DNA of 64,000 nt from Blasia pusilla (taxonomy: Eukaryota; Marchantiophyta; Marchantiopsida; Blasiales): positions 13,330,001 through 13,394,000 of the forward strand of contig CM114275.1 in the NCBI GenBank assembly GCA_050084515.1, written 5' to 3'. The position numbers and the translations under genes were made by a program. Positions 43,969-54,370 of this stretch are shown here, piece by piece (positions within the stretch are counted from its first letter, which is position 1; each line of letters begins with the position of its first letter). Under the pieces are notes generated by a model. The model had not been told where the DNA came from. It did not search any database and saw only the letters and a program-made list of their open reading frames with translations.

Positions 43969-45404
43969 ATGGTGCCCGGTTGGCATGCATCTGCCTATCT
44001 TTGTTGGTTGACTATGGCAGGTCCGCCACAGGTGATGACTCCAGTGGTGGGATTGGATGATGAGTCTTTGGATCCGGAGGTTAGTGAGGAGGCGATAGGT
44101 GGTCGTGATATCCATGACGACGTGGAGGTTGTGGAGTTCTTGCGCACTGGCGTCATTGCGAGTACAGTGAGTGCTAGGGAGCGGGATCGGATCCTACAGA
44201 GAGCCAAGAGGTTCGGTGGGAGGGGACTCACATTTTGCGGTTATGGGGAGATGGTAGGATACGAGTGGTACCTCATCCTTCCCAATGAGCACGTGTAGTG
44301 CGACATGCCCATGAGGAGTTGGGACATTTTGGAGTAAAGCGCATTTACGACTTACTCCCGGTTCGATATTGGTGGCGCGGCATGCATACTTTGGGGTATA
44401 GCGGTTTGTGGCTAGATGTATGGTATGTGATGTGAGCACGAGCATCCTTCAATGCTCCCACTCCGCAGTTACATCCTTTACCGATTATGGGTTTAGGTTA
44501 TCGGTGGAGTTTAGACTTTGCGGGACCTTTGCCATTGACAAGGCGTCATCATAGGTACGTGTTGGTCATGGTGGAGCATTTCTCCAAGTGGATAGAGTTG
44601 GTGGCACTACATAAGACAAAGCGGCGAGGAACAACTTATGCGTTTCTAGATTGTGTGCTTAGTCACTTTGGTGCACCGGCGGAGGTGTTGACTGACCAGG
44701 GTACCGAGTTCAGGGGAGAGTTTCAGGCCTTGTGTGATCAGGCGCTGATAGATCACCGCACCACGTCCAGGGATCATCCTGAGGCGGATGGATTGGCGGA
44801 GAGAGTGGTACAGACGGTGAAGAGAGGATTGCGCAAGTATGGCTTGCAGCGGGGACAGTTGAGGGAGTGGGACCTACAGTTGCCATGGTTGGCTATGGGT
44901 TATCGCTTTAGTCGGCAGGCATCCTTGGCGTCATTTTCACCGTACTTTTTGCTCTTTGGGAGAGAGCCAGATTTACCTGCAGCGATTCGACGTGACATGG
45001 CGGAGGTGTTAGATCTTGATGATCCAGATGTGTGGGTGCAAGCATGTTCTCAGAGGGCAGAAGTTTCTCGTAGAGTTATGCCTATGGCCTTTGAGAACTT
45101 AGCTATTGCCCAACATAGAGATATATTGAGGTACGCGACCATTCGTGGAGGAGGTTATCATCCAGGGATTAGGAGGTTTCATCCTGGAGATTACGTGTAT
45201 TTACAGCAGGCGGCACCCACGACGCTAGATGTCACCACATGGCGCACGATCCTACGTGTGCGTGAGGTATTACCGACCGGAATCCTCATGTTGGAGGGAC
45301 GGGATGGTATGGTTTGGAAGGATCATGTGCGCAATTGTGCGCCATGTCATCTTCCGAACGTAGATGGGATGGTGGATCCGAGCTTGGCAGTGGTACCTGC
45401 AGGC
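43969..45404 (+). pseudogene. Integrase (HHCC and DDE domains)
   Basis: The zinc domain is readable in a shifted frame (HAHEELGHFG near 44,305, RCMVC near 44,418). The catalytic core is open from 44,487: RWSLDFAGPLPLTRRHHRY (first Asp), FGAPAEVLTDQGTEFRGEF (second Asp) and HPEADGLAERVVQTVKRGL (Glu, 34 residues on). Then AGPDFLLFGREP-type sequence and a C-terminal FHPGDYVYLQQ and VWKDHVRNCAPCHLPN. Frameshifts near 44,290 and 44,430. Confidence 0.88.
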
Positions 45405-45551
45405 TTGAGGTGTATGTTGTGCGGATCTGCGAGGGGTGCAGCCACCATGTTGGTATGTGATGGTTGTTCTCGAGGGTGGCATATGTCATGTCTGACCCCC
45501 CCTCTTGATGTGGTTCCCACGGGACGATGGATGTGTCCGAGATGTGTATAG
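45405..45551 (+). CDS. PHD finger at the integrase C-terminus
   Basis: Same ORF as the integrase. CMLCGS, MLVCDGCSRGWHMSCL and GRWMCPRCV give the full C4-H-C3 zinc pattern with the Trp before the last Cys pair, ending in a stop at 45,549. PHD fingers read histone tails. Many gypsy elements carry a chromodomain here, so this could target integration. The same module, decayed, follows the integrase of the inverted copy (46,850-46,985), so it belongs to the family. Confidence 0.85.
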   Translation: MRCMLCGSARGAATMLVCDGCSRGWHMSCLTPPLDVVPTGRWMCPRCV

Positions 45552-45627
45552 GGTAGTAGGTCATGTCAGAGAGATGTGATATTTTCTATCCGGAGTTAGG
45601 GGATCCATTTGCCCGGCTAGGGGCGGT

Positions 45628-46381
45628 TGTGTGATCTCCATGTATATGTATGAGTTGATTTTTGTACATGTGTGGATCGACCCATGTGTGGGGAAGATCG
45701 GTGTTGTGTGGTGTAGATGTGACGAGCGATGTATGTTGTGTAGCGATATGTATGCACGGCGGCACCATCACATCCGAGTAGCCGATAGGCCGAGATCTAT
45801 CGTGGATAGGGCGTAGGAGCCAATGGACTATCTTGAGTGTAACTTTGTCCCACAGTGTCAGATGAGGTTGAGGATAGGTCCATTGTGTCAAGAACGTCGT
45901 TTCTGACGATTTTCATGTTGAGGTCTTTTACTGTAGGGTGAATTGTTGACAGGTCACTGCCCCTGGTAACATGTCTTGCCGCAGTTACCAAGGGAAGGGC
46001 TATTTTTAGGGGAAGAGCCTTTTGGCTCTTCCCAACCTATATAAGAGAGGAAGATGGCTTTCCTAAGCCATCTTTCTCATGTTGGGCCGTTGGAGCACCT
46101 CCCTTGTATGTGTGTGAGCTAGGACTAGGGTGCTAGCGTCCGGATTCCTTGATAGCACAGGGTGGACGAGGCTCGATATGCCGATGTAGATTGAGGAGTG
46201 GAGTTTTAGGCCGGGTGTGCCGTTTTTACTACTCTTTATTTTTGTTGTGTGATCTCCATGTATATGTATAAGTTGATTTTTGTACATGTGTGGATCGACC
46301 CGTGTGTGGGGAAGATCGGTGTTGTGTGGTGTAGATGTGACGAGCGATGTATGTTGTGTAGCAATATGTATGTGCACGACA
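45628..46381 (+). repeat. 3' LTR of the gypsy element
   Basis: Begins TGTGTGATCTCC directly after a purine stretch (CTAGGGGCGGT) and ends GTGCACGACA, with TG...CA ends, 754 bp. Its first 125 bp (45,628-45,760) recur at 46,246-46,372 inside the same LTR. The same order (first repeat, middle, second repeat) occurs on the minus strand at 58,802-59,982, so the internal repeat belongs to the LTR family. The 5' LTR is missing, so no target duplication can be tested. Confidence 0.6.
46038..46045 (+). promoter_or_regulatory. TATA box in the LTR
   Basis: TATATAAG within AACCTATATAAGAGAGG, the expected U3 promoter of the LTR. The diverged LTR at 58.8-60.0 kb has GGTACAAGAGAGG at this place, so its TATA box is decayed. 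Confidence 0.5.
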
Positions 46382-46526
46382 CTCCAAATAGGCCGAAACG
46401 AGGGAAAACCTGCTCTCTCAAGTTATCCGTGGCCTTAGTAGGTCATCATCAACCTCTTCAGGCTGTCCTCTACTCTCTCCAAAGGCACTCTACTAGATCT
46501 CATTGATCTATCCTAATAGACGTGAC
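46382..46526. other. Short flank between the two gypsy copies
   Basis: About 145 bp with no recognised feature, lying between the end of the plus-strand LTR and the end of the inverted LTR remnant. Confidence 0.4.
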
Positions 46527-46845
46527 ACCTTTTGTGCACATACACATTGCTACACAATATACATCGCTCTCATCGAACATACACACAAACACATATGATC
46601 CCATGCTAACTCATTGCATCCAAAAAATGAGACAAGAAGTACCAAAATATCTCCAATCGTCCCCCTAGCTTGTGGTTAGGTCCCTCTAACTCCAGATAGC
46701 CATCAATCCCTACCTACCATGGCATACATCTCTCAGACGCTAAGAGCAAAAATATCAGGTGCTCATGTGGCCCCATCGTTAGTCGCCTTCTTGTCATCCT
46801 TGTCATAGACACAAGTCGAAATCTAGAACTACCTACTCTATGTAC
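46527..46845 (-). repeat. LTR-like remnant of inverted gypsy copy
   Basis: The minus strand reads a purine stretch (CTAGGGGGACGA), then a diverged LTR start, and ends GTATGTGCACAAAAGGTGTCA, matching the 3' LTR repeat at 46,340-46,381 in inverted orientation. Confidence 0.5.
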
Positions 46846-48580
46846 ATATGGGGCACATCCATCGTCCACAGGGAATCTTAGTGAGAGGTGGCGTCAAACA
46901 TGCCATATGCCATCCTCTCGATCACCCATCAAAAACTAGCATAGTGGCTACAACACGGGTGGAACCACACAACACACATCGTAAGCATGCAGAAACTATT
47001 GCTAAGCTTAGATCAACTGTATTGTCAATATTAGGAAGGTGACATGGCGCACAATTACCCACTTGGTCCTTTCAAACCATACCATTGCGTGGCTCCAATA
47101 AGAGAACACCAGATGGCAAAATCTCACGCATAGTTACATCCAACATCGTGAGTGCCGTCTTTTGCAAGTAGACATAGTCTCCTTGATGAAACCTCAGGAT
47201 AGCCGGTTGATAATCATCTCCTTGAATAGTCGCATACCTCAACGTATCTCGATGCTGGGAAATCGCCAAGTTCTCCAACGCAATGGGAATCACTCTCCTA
47301 AACAACTCAGCCCTTTGAGAACATGCTCGCATCCATACATCAAGGTCCAACACGTCACCAACATCTTAATGAATGGATCCACATAAATCCGGCTCTCAGT
47401 CGTAAAGTAGCAAGTACGGTGAGAAAGACCCTAAGGATGCGTGCCTGTTGAATCTGTATCACGTCGCCAACCACGGAAACTTAAGGTCCCAATCTCCAAG
47501 GTGACCTCTCTGCAAGCCATACTTGCGTAATCCTCTCTTCACCGTCTGCACAACCCTCTCCGCTAGTCCATTCGTCTCACGATGATCTCGCGAAATGGTG
47601 CGATGGTCGATCAATGCCTGATCACACAAGGCGTGAAACTCCCTGTGAAACTCTGTACCATGTTCTGTCAACACCTCAACTGGTGCACCGTAATGACTCA
47701 ACACTCGATCTAGGAAGGTATACGCTACTCCCTCGCTCGCTTTGTCATGAAATGCAACCAACTCTATCTACTTTGAGAAGTGCTCGACCATCACCAACAC
47801 ATGATGACTATGACGCTCCGTCAAAGGTAAAGGTGCTGCAAAATCCAAACTCCATCTGTAATCTAAACCCATGATCGGAAGTAGATGCAACTAGGGAGTT
47901 GGAGCATTGAACGATGCCCGGATTCTATCACACACCATGCACCTGACAACAAACTGTTGAACGTTAGTCTGCAGGCCTTGCCACCAATTTTATATTTGGA
48001 GCAAGTTGTACCTCCGCTTCACTCCAAAATGACCCAACTCCTCTTAGTCATGACGCACCGAACATGCTCTCTATGAAGGATGAGGCACTACACATACTCT
48101 ACCACCCTCCCAATCTCGCAACACATATGTTCTCTCTCACCAAAATTATCTGGTTCGTTGTTATCCGATCCCGCTCTATAGTATCCATTGTGCTCGCGAC
48201 GCTACCAGTATGCAGGTACTCCAAGACTACTCCATCGTCATGAATATCTCGGCCATCTGTCATCTCCTCACCGGCCTGTGGATCTAAGGACTCTCCATCA
48301 TACCTCACCATCAAAGTCTCAACAATCTGGCTTTTCATAGCCAACAAGCCCAAATAGGCTAACGCGTGCCATTGTGGCACCAACTCCTCATCACTCTCTT
48401 CATGCCAACAAGCTCCAGTCGCATCTTGTTGACTCAGACATGAGTTACGGCTCAAACCATCAGCACCATGATTGAGCGTCCTAGGTTTATGTACCACCTG
48501 GAAGTCATACTATTGCAACAAAAGAGCCTACCTCGCAAGCTTTCCTGTAAGCTTGTCGGACGTCATCAACTACTTAAGTG
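46846..48580 (-). pseudogene. Second gypsy copy: RNase H end, integrase and PHD (inverted, truncated)
   Basis: Minus-strand order: RNase H end TLNHGADGLSRNSCLS (48,470), linker, integrase LSHYGAPVEVLTEHGTEFHR (47,690; catalytic Asp changed to Glu) with TNGLAERVVQTVKRGLRKYG, C-terminal RFHQGDYVYLQK (47,130), then a PHD remnant RCVLCGSTRVVATMLVFDG, a TGA where Cys is expected, SRGWHMACLTPPL and GRWMCP. Methyltransferase, RT and gag are absent. It is clearly diverged from the plus-strand copy and therefore an independent older insertion. Confidence 0.8.
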
Positions 48581-48599
48581 ACTAAGTCACGGTTGGATA

Positions 48600-49624
48600 T
48601 AATAGGGACCTCCAAAATCCACTCTATTGGACTTCGTTCGGTTCCAAATCCCAACGCCCAACTCGCGTTCCATTTGGTGCCTTTGAGTCACCCCGCGGCG
48701 CCCCAAAGTAGGGTTCAAGTCCCAAGCACCCTTGGAGATCTTCCCCTTTACTAGTAATTCTGGGGATCACCGGCCTCCCCCTACCTTTGGGGAGGAGACA
48801 CCCGGCCCCTCTTTTTGGCCCTTAACCTAATTCCCCATAAAGTTGTTTTTGGCCAATATCTTAGCATCTGCTTGTGCATTTGTTGAGATCTTTGATGCGC
48901 TGGAATTGACTTTGCATAAGCTTTCCAACACCATATTATTTTTTCCAAACACATCTTGGGAATTAAAGTCATGGTCCAGAATATAGAAAAAAACCACAAA
49001 CATTAATCACGTTCCAAATCCGGTTCTTATCTTTCGGCCACGTCCAAGGTTGCATATGGATAAAGTGTGTGTCCGTGGACATGTCCATGTCCGTGGACTT
49101 ATGTCCATCCTATGGAAGGACTTGTCCGTATGGGCCCCATCTTTCCCTTCTTTCTCATTCCCCTCACTTGCCTTTGTGTTCCACATTCCCCCATTTCTTC
49201 CTCCCTCCACCTCCACTCCCTCCTCACTCATTGCTCCTCTCATCCTTGCCTTACCTTCCACGATGGGCTAAAAGTGTGGGTCCCACCTCTTGGAACCCAT
49301 GTCCGTGGGCATGCCCATACTTATCCATACTTGTCCATCCATGTCTGTCCTAAGGAAGGACTTGTCCATTTTTGTGCAACCATGGCCACGTCTCATCCTA
49401 AACTCGACTTCTCTCAAGTTTGGGTTTTAATTTGGTTCTAGTTTCCTTGTTCACGATCATAAATGCATGAAATACTCGAAATGCTAGCCTCGCTCGCATC
49501 TTGCACTTGTGTTTCCTAACTTGAATTTTCTTGGGACCTCTCCAAAGCGTAAACCATCCTAGCGTGAGCCTGCTAGAGTTCGGATGTTCCGCTTGGCACT
49601 TTTTTAGTTATGAGGGTTATGACA
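48600..49624 (+). mobile_element. Degenerate LTR related to the solo LTR
   Basis: Outside the inserted MITE it aligns with 13,490-14,160: CCAACGCCCAA.TCGCGTTCC, TTTACTAGTA.TTCTGGGG, CATAAGCTTTCCAAC, and the end TTCCGCTTGGCACTT..., ATGAGGGTTATGACA. The left third is missing, apparently cut by the inverted gypsy copy. Confidence 0.7.
49045..49383. mobile_element. 339-bp MITE with 9-bp target-site duplication
   Basis: It interrupts the LTR remnant. It is flanked by GGCCACGTC at 49,036-49,044 and 49,384-49,392. The ends are inverted (AGGTTGCA at the left, TGCAACCAT at the right). Subterminal GTCCGTGGACATGTCC motifs repeat in both orientations. A 9-bp duplication is typical of Mutator-type transposition. 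No coding capacity. Confidence 0.7.
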
Positions 49625-50879
49625 CTCACCCCTCTTTACAGGTTAATGCCCTCATCAACGCAAACTTTCTAATGTCAAGTCTTTTGGAAAGCCGGCCCCT
49701 TGACATGCAATTTTGTTCTGATAGCTAATTCGCAATTCCTCATCTCTATTCAATAAGCCTAGATCACTTATTTCGCAACTTATCTAACCTATCAAATAAG
49801 CTAACTAAGTTTGCTACCTAAGACTTCTCCGGCTCATATCTCGTAAACGTCTTACGTGTTTACACTATACACAAGTCATACTAATTTTGGGTCGCTCTCG
49901 TATTCGACTTAGGGGCGTCACTAAGTTCACTCATGCTATCACGAGTAAGATCAACCAAAGCCCCAAGAAAAAGCGATCTACCCCGCCGATGCTAGGGTGA
50001 GCCCAAGTGTTAGTCACCCAGCACTTGATGTTGTTCTAGGTGCTTATCCGAATACAAGTTCTCACCTCAAATACTCCTTGTCTATCCTCTTCACTTAAGT
50101 GAGTGGGCCTTATGCTTTATAGTTCCTACTTCCTTTTTGGCATTTTTGTAAGATTAATTCATTGCTAAATTTTTTTGTCTTGTTCTATTATGGAAACTTT
50201 AGATGTGATCGTGAGTGTCACCTAAGTGAGGGCACAGTAGATTTGGATCTTTGCAAATCTTAGCATCTCCATAAACTTACCCTCCAATTTTGGTTCATGC
50301 ATATGTATGACGTTTGTTTTGCACATGTTTGTTGTAAGGTTGGTGATCTAGATCTGAACTCTCTAGGTAAGCTCAAGGAAACATAATTCCTATTTTTTAA
50401 TACTCAATGGACTTACACACACTCAAATGAGATATAGGTGGCTCATGACCAATTATTCACTTTCCCAAAGACTCGACCTTTCACACATCAGATTCTTGAA
50501 TTGTAGGAGCTAAATGTTAACAAAATCAAAAACAACCTTTGACACACATGGAAAGATAAAGAAGATAATCATATTGGGACTTTTCCTTTTGTAAATGCTT
50601 TGCTAGTAAGGCGAACACATGGAATTTTTTTGCAAATTGTTCTCACTAGTCACGAACACTGAGAGCTTCTATGAACCCTAAGTATCTTCCATAGTATCTA
50701 ACATGTCTAAAAGTACTAAAATTTCATGACAAGACTTTCCATCCTGACTCATCTCAAGGATAACTCGAGCGTGTCTATCCATTTTAGCATTAAAATCCCC
50801 AACTATATGTTTTTCATCCAACTTGTAACCCTTCCACTTAACTTGTAACTCCAAAGATCTCTCCTTGTATTTTTCCTTT
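49625..50879. other. AT-rich stretch, nothing recognised
   Basis: No ORF, known domain or structured repeat is evident. It may be internal sequence of the element whose LTR ends at 49,624. Confidence 0.5.
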
Positions 50880-51760
50880 TATGGGAGATCCTCTTGGTAG
50901 ATACCAACTAGAGTTTGGTCTCACTCCTAGATGGAATGAAGTCGCATTGTTGGGCCTCCGTGGAACTTGAACATGTTGTGGATCTTGCATGATCAGTGTT
51001 GCCTCATATGTAGACTAATGTTGATCAACACTTGGTTGATTCCCATAAGCGGCTTGGATTTCTTATCAAGTAGGTTGTGAGGATCTCGTAGGAGTTGGAT
51101 GAGGAAGATCTTCTATAAAGAACCTTTCATCGTCTTCAAAAGGGACTAGTTTGGGAATGAGGATTGTTTCTTGAGTAGGAGAGTTGTGAGATTCTACATG
51201 AATTGGAGAGCTTGGATCTTCCTCTGCAACTGTAAATGGCTAGGTTGTATGAGATTTCTCATCATGAAGATATCTACCAAGTAATGCAACATCAGTGGCA
51301 CATCCAAATCTAGAGGAGATAACAATAATGAGGTTGACATTTTCTCTTTGTTCAAATAAAGCATGCATGCAAGAAAAATCCGGGCACTATCAGTCCCACT
51401 TATCCTCCAAAGTCAAATCACATCAAATTTTGCTCGGCTCAAGCCACCTCCAATGCCCTGCACACTAGTGAAAGCCTATTTGTAAGCATCTAGATATCTC
51501 TCCAATTTCTTCTCCAAGATGGGCCCGGTGGTGACAGGAAATCCCAGTGCATGTAATTGTGATGCTATCAAGCCAAATGCATCGGCCTTTGATTGCAGCT
51601 CTTGTTTTCCGCCCATTACCCATCAACGCCTCAAGGTTTTTAGGATCCTCCAAATAAGCGATTATCATCTCATAGTGAGTATGTTACACATGAAATCCAC
51701 CCTTTTTCCCATTTACAATCGACTTGGAATTGGTCACATTGGAAACCATGGTGGATGAAG
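50880..51760 (-). pseudogene. Decayed Myb/SANT-like domain gene
   Basis: The minus strand gives YEMIIAYLEDPKNLEALMGN, GRKTRAAIKG, CPDFSCMHALFEQRENVNPL and CATDVALLGRYLHDEKSHTT, then SSPIHVESHNSP and LVPFEDDERFFIEDLPHPTP. The first segments resemble the Myb/SANT-like DNA-binding proteins common as transposon partners or host repeats. Multiple stops and frame changes are present. Family assignment is tentative. Confidence 0.35.
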
Positions 51761-51769
51761 CATGTGTCA

Positions 51770-52365
51770 TATCACCAAAGATTTTCTCCTCTATGATTTC
51801 AAGGTCTCTTTGATTTGAGCGACCCAAGTCTCTCAAATCACACTCCTACTCCTTTGTGAAATCAACGCGTCTTTCATTTAAGAGATTCAAGCTCTAAAAT
51901 TGCACTCCTCTCTCAAACTCGTCTTTTGCAACTCTCTAAAATGCCCCATGCAACTTGGTTAGAGCAAATCTTCTTAAGGTTTTGATACCCGTGCTTTAAA
52001 GACTCCTCTTTTGTTGACACCACGTAAGAACCCTTAGTGTTAACAAGATGTTATTTGAAGAGCCCTTATTGTTAACATAATGTTATTTAGAAACAAATCT
52101 CCTTCTTGGAGGCCCACTCCAACGACAACCTTTATTGCGCAAATCAATCAAGGCAGTTGGGGTTTATCGCGCGGGTGGCAAGTTCCTTCAAATAACATCT
52201 ATTACTCCTAAATGTGGGGTTCAATAAAACTCTCACCGACAAATCCTATCCAACCCATAATTGACAACCCCTACTATTCCCATATATTCCTTTCCCCACC
52301 TTGCCTTTTCACATCCTGCTTCCTATTAACTCTCCGTATTTACTTTAGAGTTGTCACATATCTAT
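51770..52365. other. No gene recognised
   Basis: AT-rich intergenic sequence. A short repeated phrase (GTTAACA.GATGTTATTT) occurs near 52,035 and 52,070. Confidence 0.5.
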
Positions 52366-52715
52366 ATTATTATGGGAAAGTGCCTTCATGATTTGCAAAC
52401 ATCTCTCTACTTGACATGTGGCAACTGGGTAATAAGAAAATGTTTCAGATATTATGGTTACAATTTTTTTAAAAATTTATGTGTTGCATCATTAATCTTT
52501 TCCCTTCACGGGCTATACACTCGCTCTTCAAAATTTTTTTATTTTCCATGTATCACATGGGCATCCTTCCTTTCATATTAATATGGGAAAGTGCCTTCTT
52601 GATTTGCAAACAATTTTTTTTTTCATTTATTACATCATAAAAAATTTAAATTTATAATCAACATCATTAATCTTTTATCTTCCCTCTCCCATGTACACTA
52701 ACATTTTTTTTCATG
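52366..52715. repeat. Imperfect tandem duplication of about 210 bp
   Basis: TATGGGAAAGTGCCTTC..GATT recurs at 52,371 and 52,584, and CATCATTAATCTTTT at 52,487 and 52,663. Lies upstream of the host gene. Confidence 0.6.
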
Positions 52716-52840
52716 GGCAGCTTGCTAAGTATTACACGGCGTCAACACTAAATTATCCTCGCTTTGTGGACCAGCACCTAACCCATCTGTATTTACACCG
52801 CAGAGTTTTCTTTTCTCTTGTATCGGCTGAAACTACCGCA

Positions 52841-53591
52841 ATGGCGAAAGGCGACGTGAACAGTCTGTCCGGCCTGGTAGGCGTCGGGGTATATGCCTCG
52901 GGGTGACAGGAATCCATGTAGCTTCATGCTTGCCGTCGGACAGAAGGCGTTGCCTCTCTCCGTCGCGAAGTCGGGACTCCGCTTGTCGCGAGTGCTGTGA
53001 CTGCCTTCGTTTTGCGCGCAACTTTCATAGATTTTGTGTCTCAGATTGTAGCATCGAGCTCCAGCATGCCGGTGAGTTTGCCGCGCCTCAACTTTACCTG
53101 TCTGCGGTTACATGTGATCCGGTTTGCTTGATTGTGGAGATAAAATAGGAGTGCGTTCTTGACACTTTTGAATGTGATGCTGCTCGTCTACTTTGCTTTG
53201 GATTCTCCAATTTGAGAACTGAAAAATTTATCTTGTTTCGCTATTTGTGGGTCCGTATCCTTAATTTTACATCAGTTTTGCATTCTGGTCCTGATTGTGT
53301 GGTTTTCACCATCAACCCGGTGTCCGAGGCGTTTTCTGTCGGCGAGGGTTCTATCACGGTGCTTCTGTAAAATATTATTCTGTAGGATCAACCACATAAA
53401 CATTCTAGTTGACTTCCAAAGGTTTGATTTGTGAGCAGGTGCGGCAGCTCTTAGAAGTTGGATCCCCCGGCCCAGCGCGATATATTATTGGAGCCCTGAT
53501 AATGATGATCGGAGTTGTGCTTCCAGTTGGATTCATGATGTTCAGAACCAAGCGAGTTCCAAGTTCCTCCGGTTACTCCAAGCAGACGTAG
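52841..53591 (+). CDS. Small single-pass membrane protein (two exons)
   Basis: Exon 1 at 52,841-52,876 encodes MAKGDVNSLSGL. After a phase-0 intron (GTAGGC 52,877 to GTGAGCAG 53,438) exon 2 at 53,439-53,591 encodes VRQLLEVGSPGPARYIIGAL, then IMMIGVVLPVGFMMF and RTKRVPSSSGYSKQT. The product is 62 aa with one transmembrane segment (about residues 29-48) and a short basic Ser-rich tail. It is uninterrupted, unlike everything around it, and the peptide resembles a short conserved plant membrane protein of unknown function. I infer a host gene. Exon 1 is short, so the start and donor need transcript support. Confidence 0.65.
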
Positions 53592-53840
53592 GTGCGCTGT
53601 TGCCTTTCTTTCTTCTCTTTCATAATCCATCCTACCATGGTTTTCTCTCTCGTGTCCTACGTCCGGTCGCCACGAACCTCTCAATCCTTGTCTGTAAGAA
53701 ATGTGCTGAGTAAGGCCACTGAGTTTGTTATGAACTTTCAGCTTTTGCTTGTGCCTCTCGTTCATTTACCCTTAGTGGTTGGACTTGGTTCCACAGCTTT
53801 TACATTCCTGCTGTGGATTTTGTGTACTCGATCCATCAGT

Positions 53841-54370
53841 AGGAAGGATTTTACTACATCGTCCTTGAAGACCAGGGTCTAAGCGACGGAAAAGCCAAGG
53901 CCAGGAGAGCTCACATTAACTGAGCCCAGCCAGCAGCCTGCCCTGAGCTTGAAACACTGACAAAGCAGAGCTTCTGTAGCTATAACATGTCTACTTAAAA
54001 AGGTTTGAAGGACAAGTTTACGAGAAAAGAATAGGAAGGATTTGTCATCAACATCCTTGAAGACCAGGGCCTAAGGGATGGAAAGGGCAAGGTCAGGAGA
54101 GGTCACATAAACTGAGCCCAGCCAGCAGTCTGCCCTGTGCTTGAAACACTGACATAGGGGAGCGTATGTAGCTATAACATGTCTACTTAAAAAGGGTTAT
54201 GAGAAAAGAGTAGGAAGGATTTAACTTCAACATCCGTAAAGATCAGGGGCTAAGGGGATGGTAAAGGCAAGGCCAGGAGAGCTCACATTGACTGAGCCCA
54301 ACCAGCAGCTTGCTCTGAGCTTGAAACACAGACATAGTGGAGCTTCTCTAGCTATAACATGTATACTCCT
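53841..54370. repeat. Three tandem repeats of about 185 bp
   Basis: Units start at 53,841, 54,033 and 54,212, each with AGGAAGGATTT, AAGA.CAGGG.CTAAG, ACTGAGCCCA.CCAGCAG and TAGCTATAACATGT.TACT. They begin 250 bp after the host gene stop and may lie in its 3' UTR or downstream region. No coding potential. Confidence 0.85.

Larger units (their letters stand above)
38404..46381 (+). mobile_element. Ty3/gypsy-like retrotransposon encoding a C5-DNA methyltransferase and PHD
   Basis: Domain order on the plus strand: gag, two CCHC knuckles, protease, C5 methyltransferase, reverse transcriptase, RNase H, integrase, PHD, polypurine stretch, LTR. No 5' LTR is seen before 38,404, so the left end is truncated or lost. 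The coding frame is broken by at least a dozen stops and several frameshifts. A second partial copy lies inverted at 46,527-48,580. Confidence 0.85.

Noticed and set aside
49050-49441. Pro/Ser-rich ORFs in three frames
   Set aside because: They lie in the MITE and LTR remnant and reflect CT-rich sequence, not a gene.
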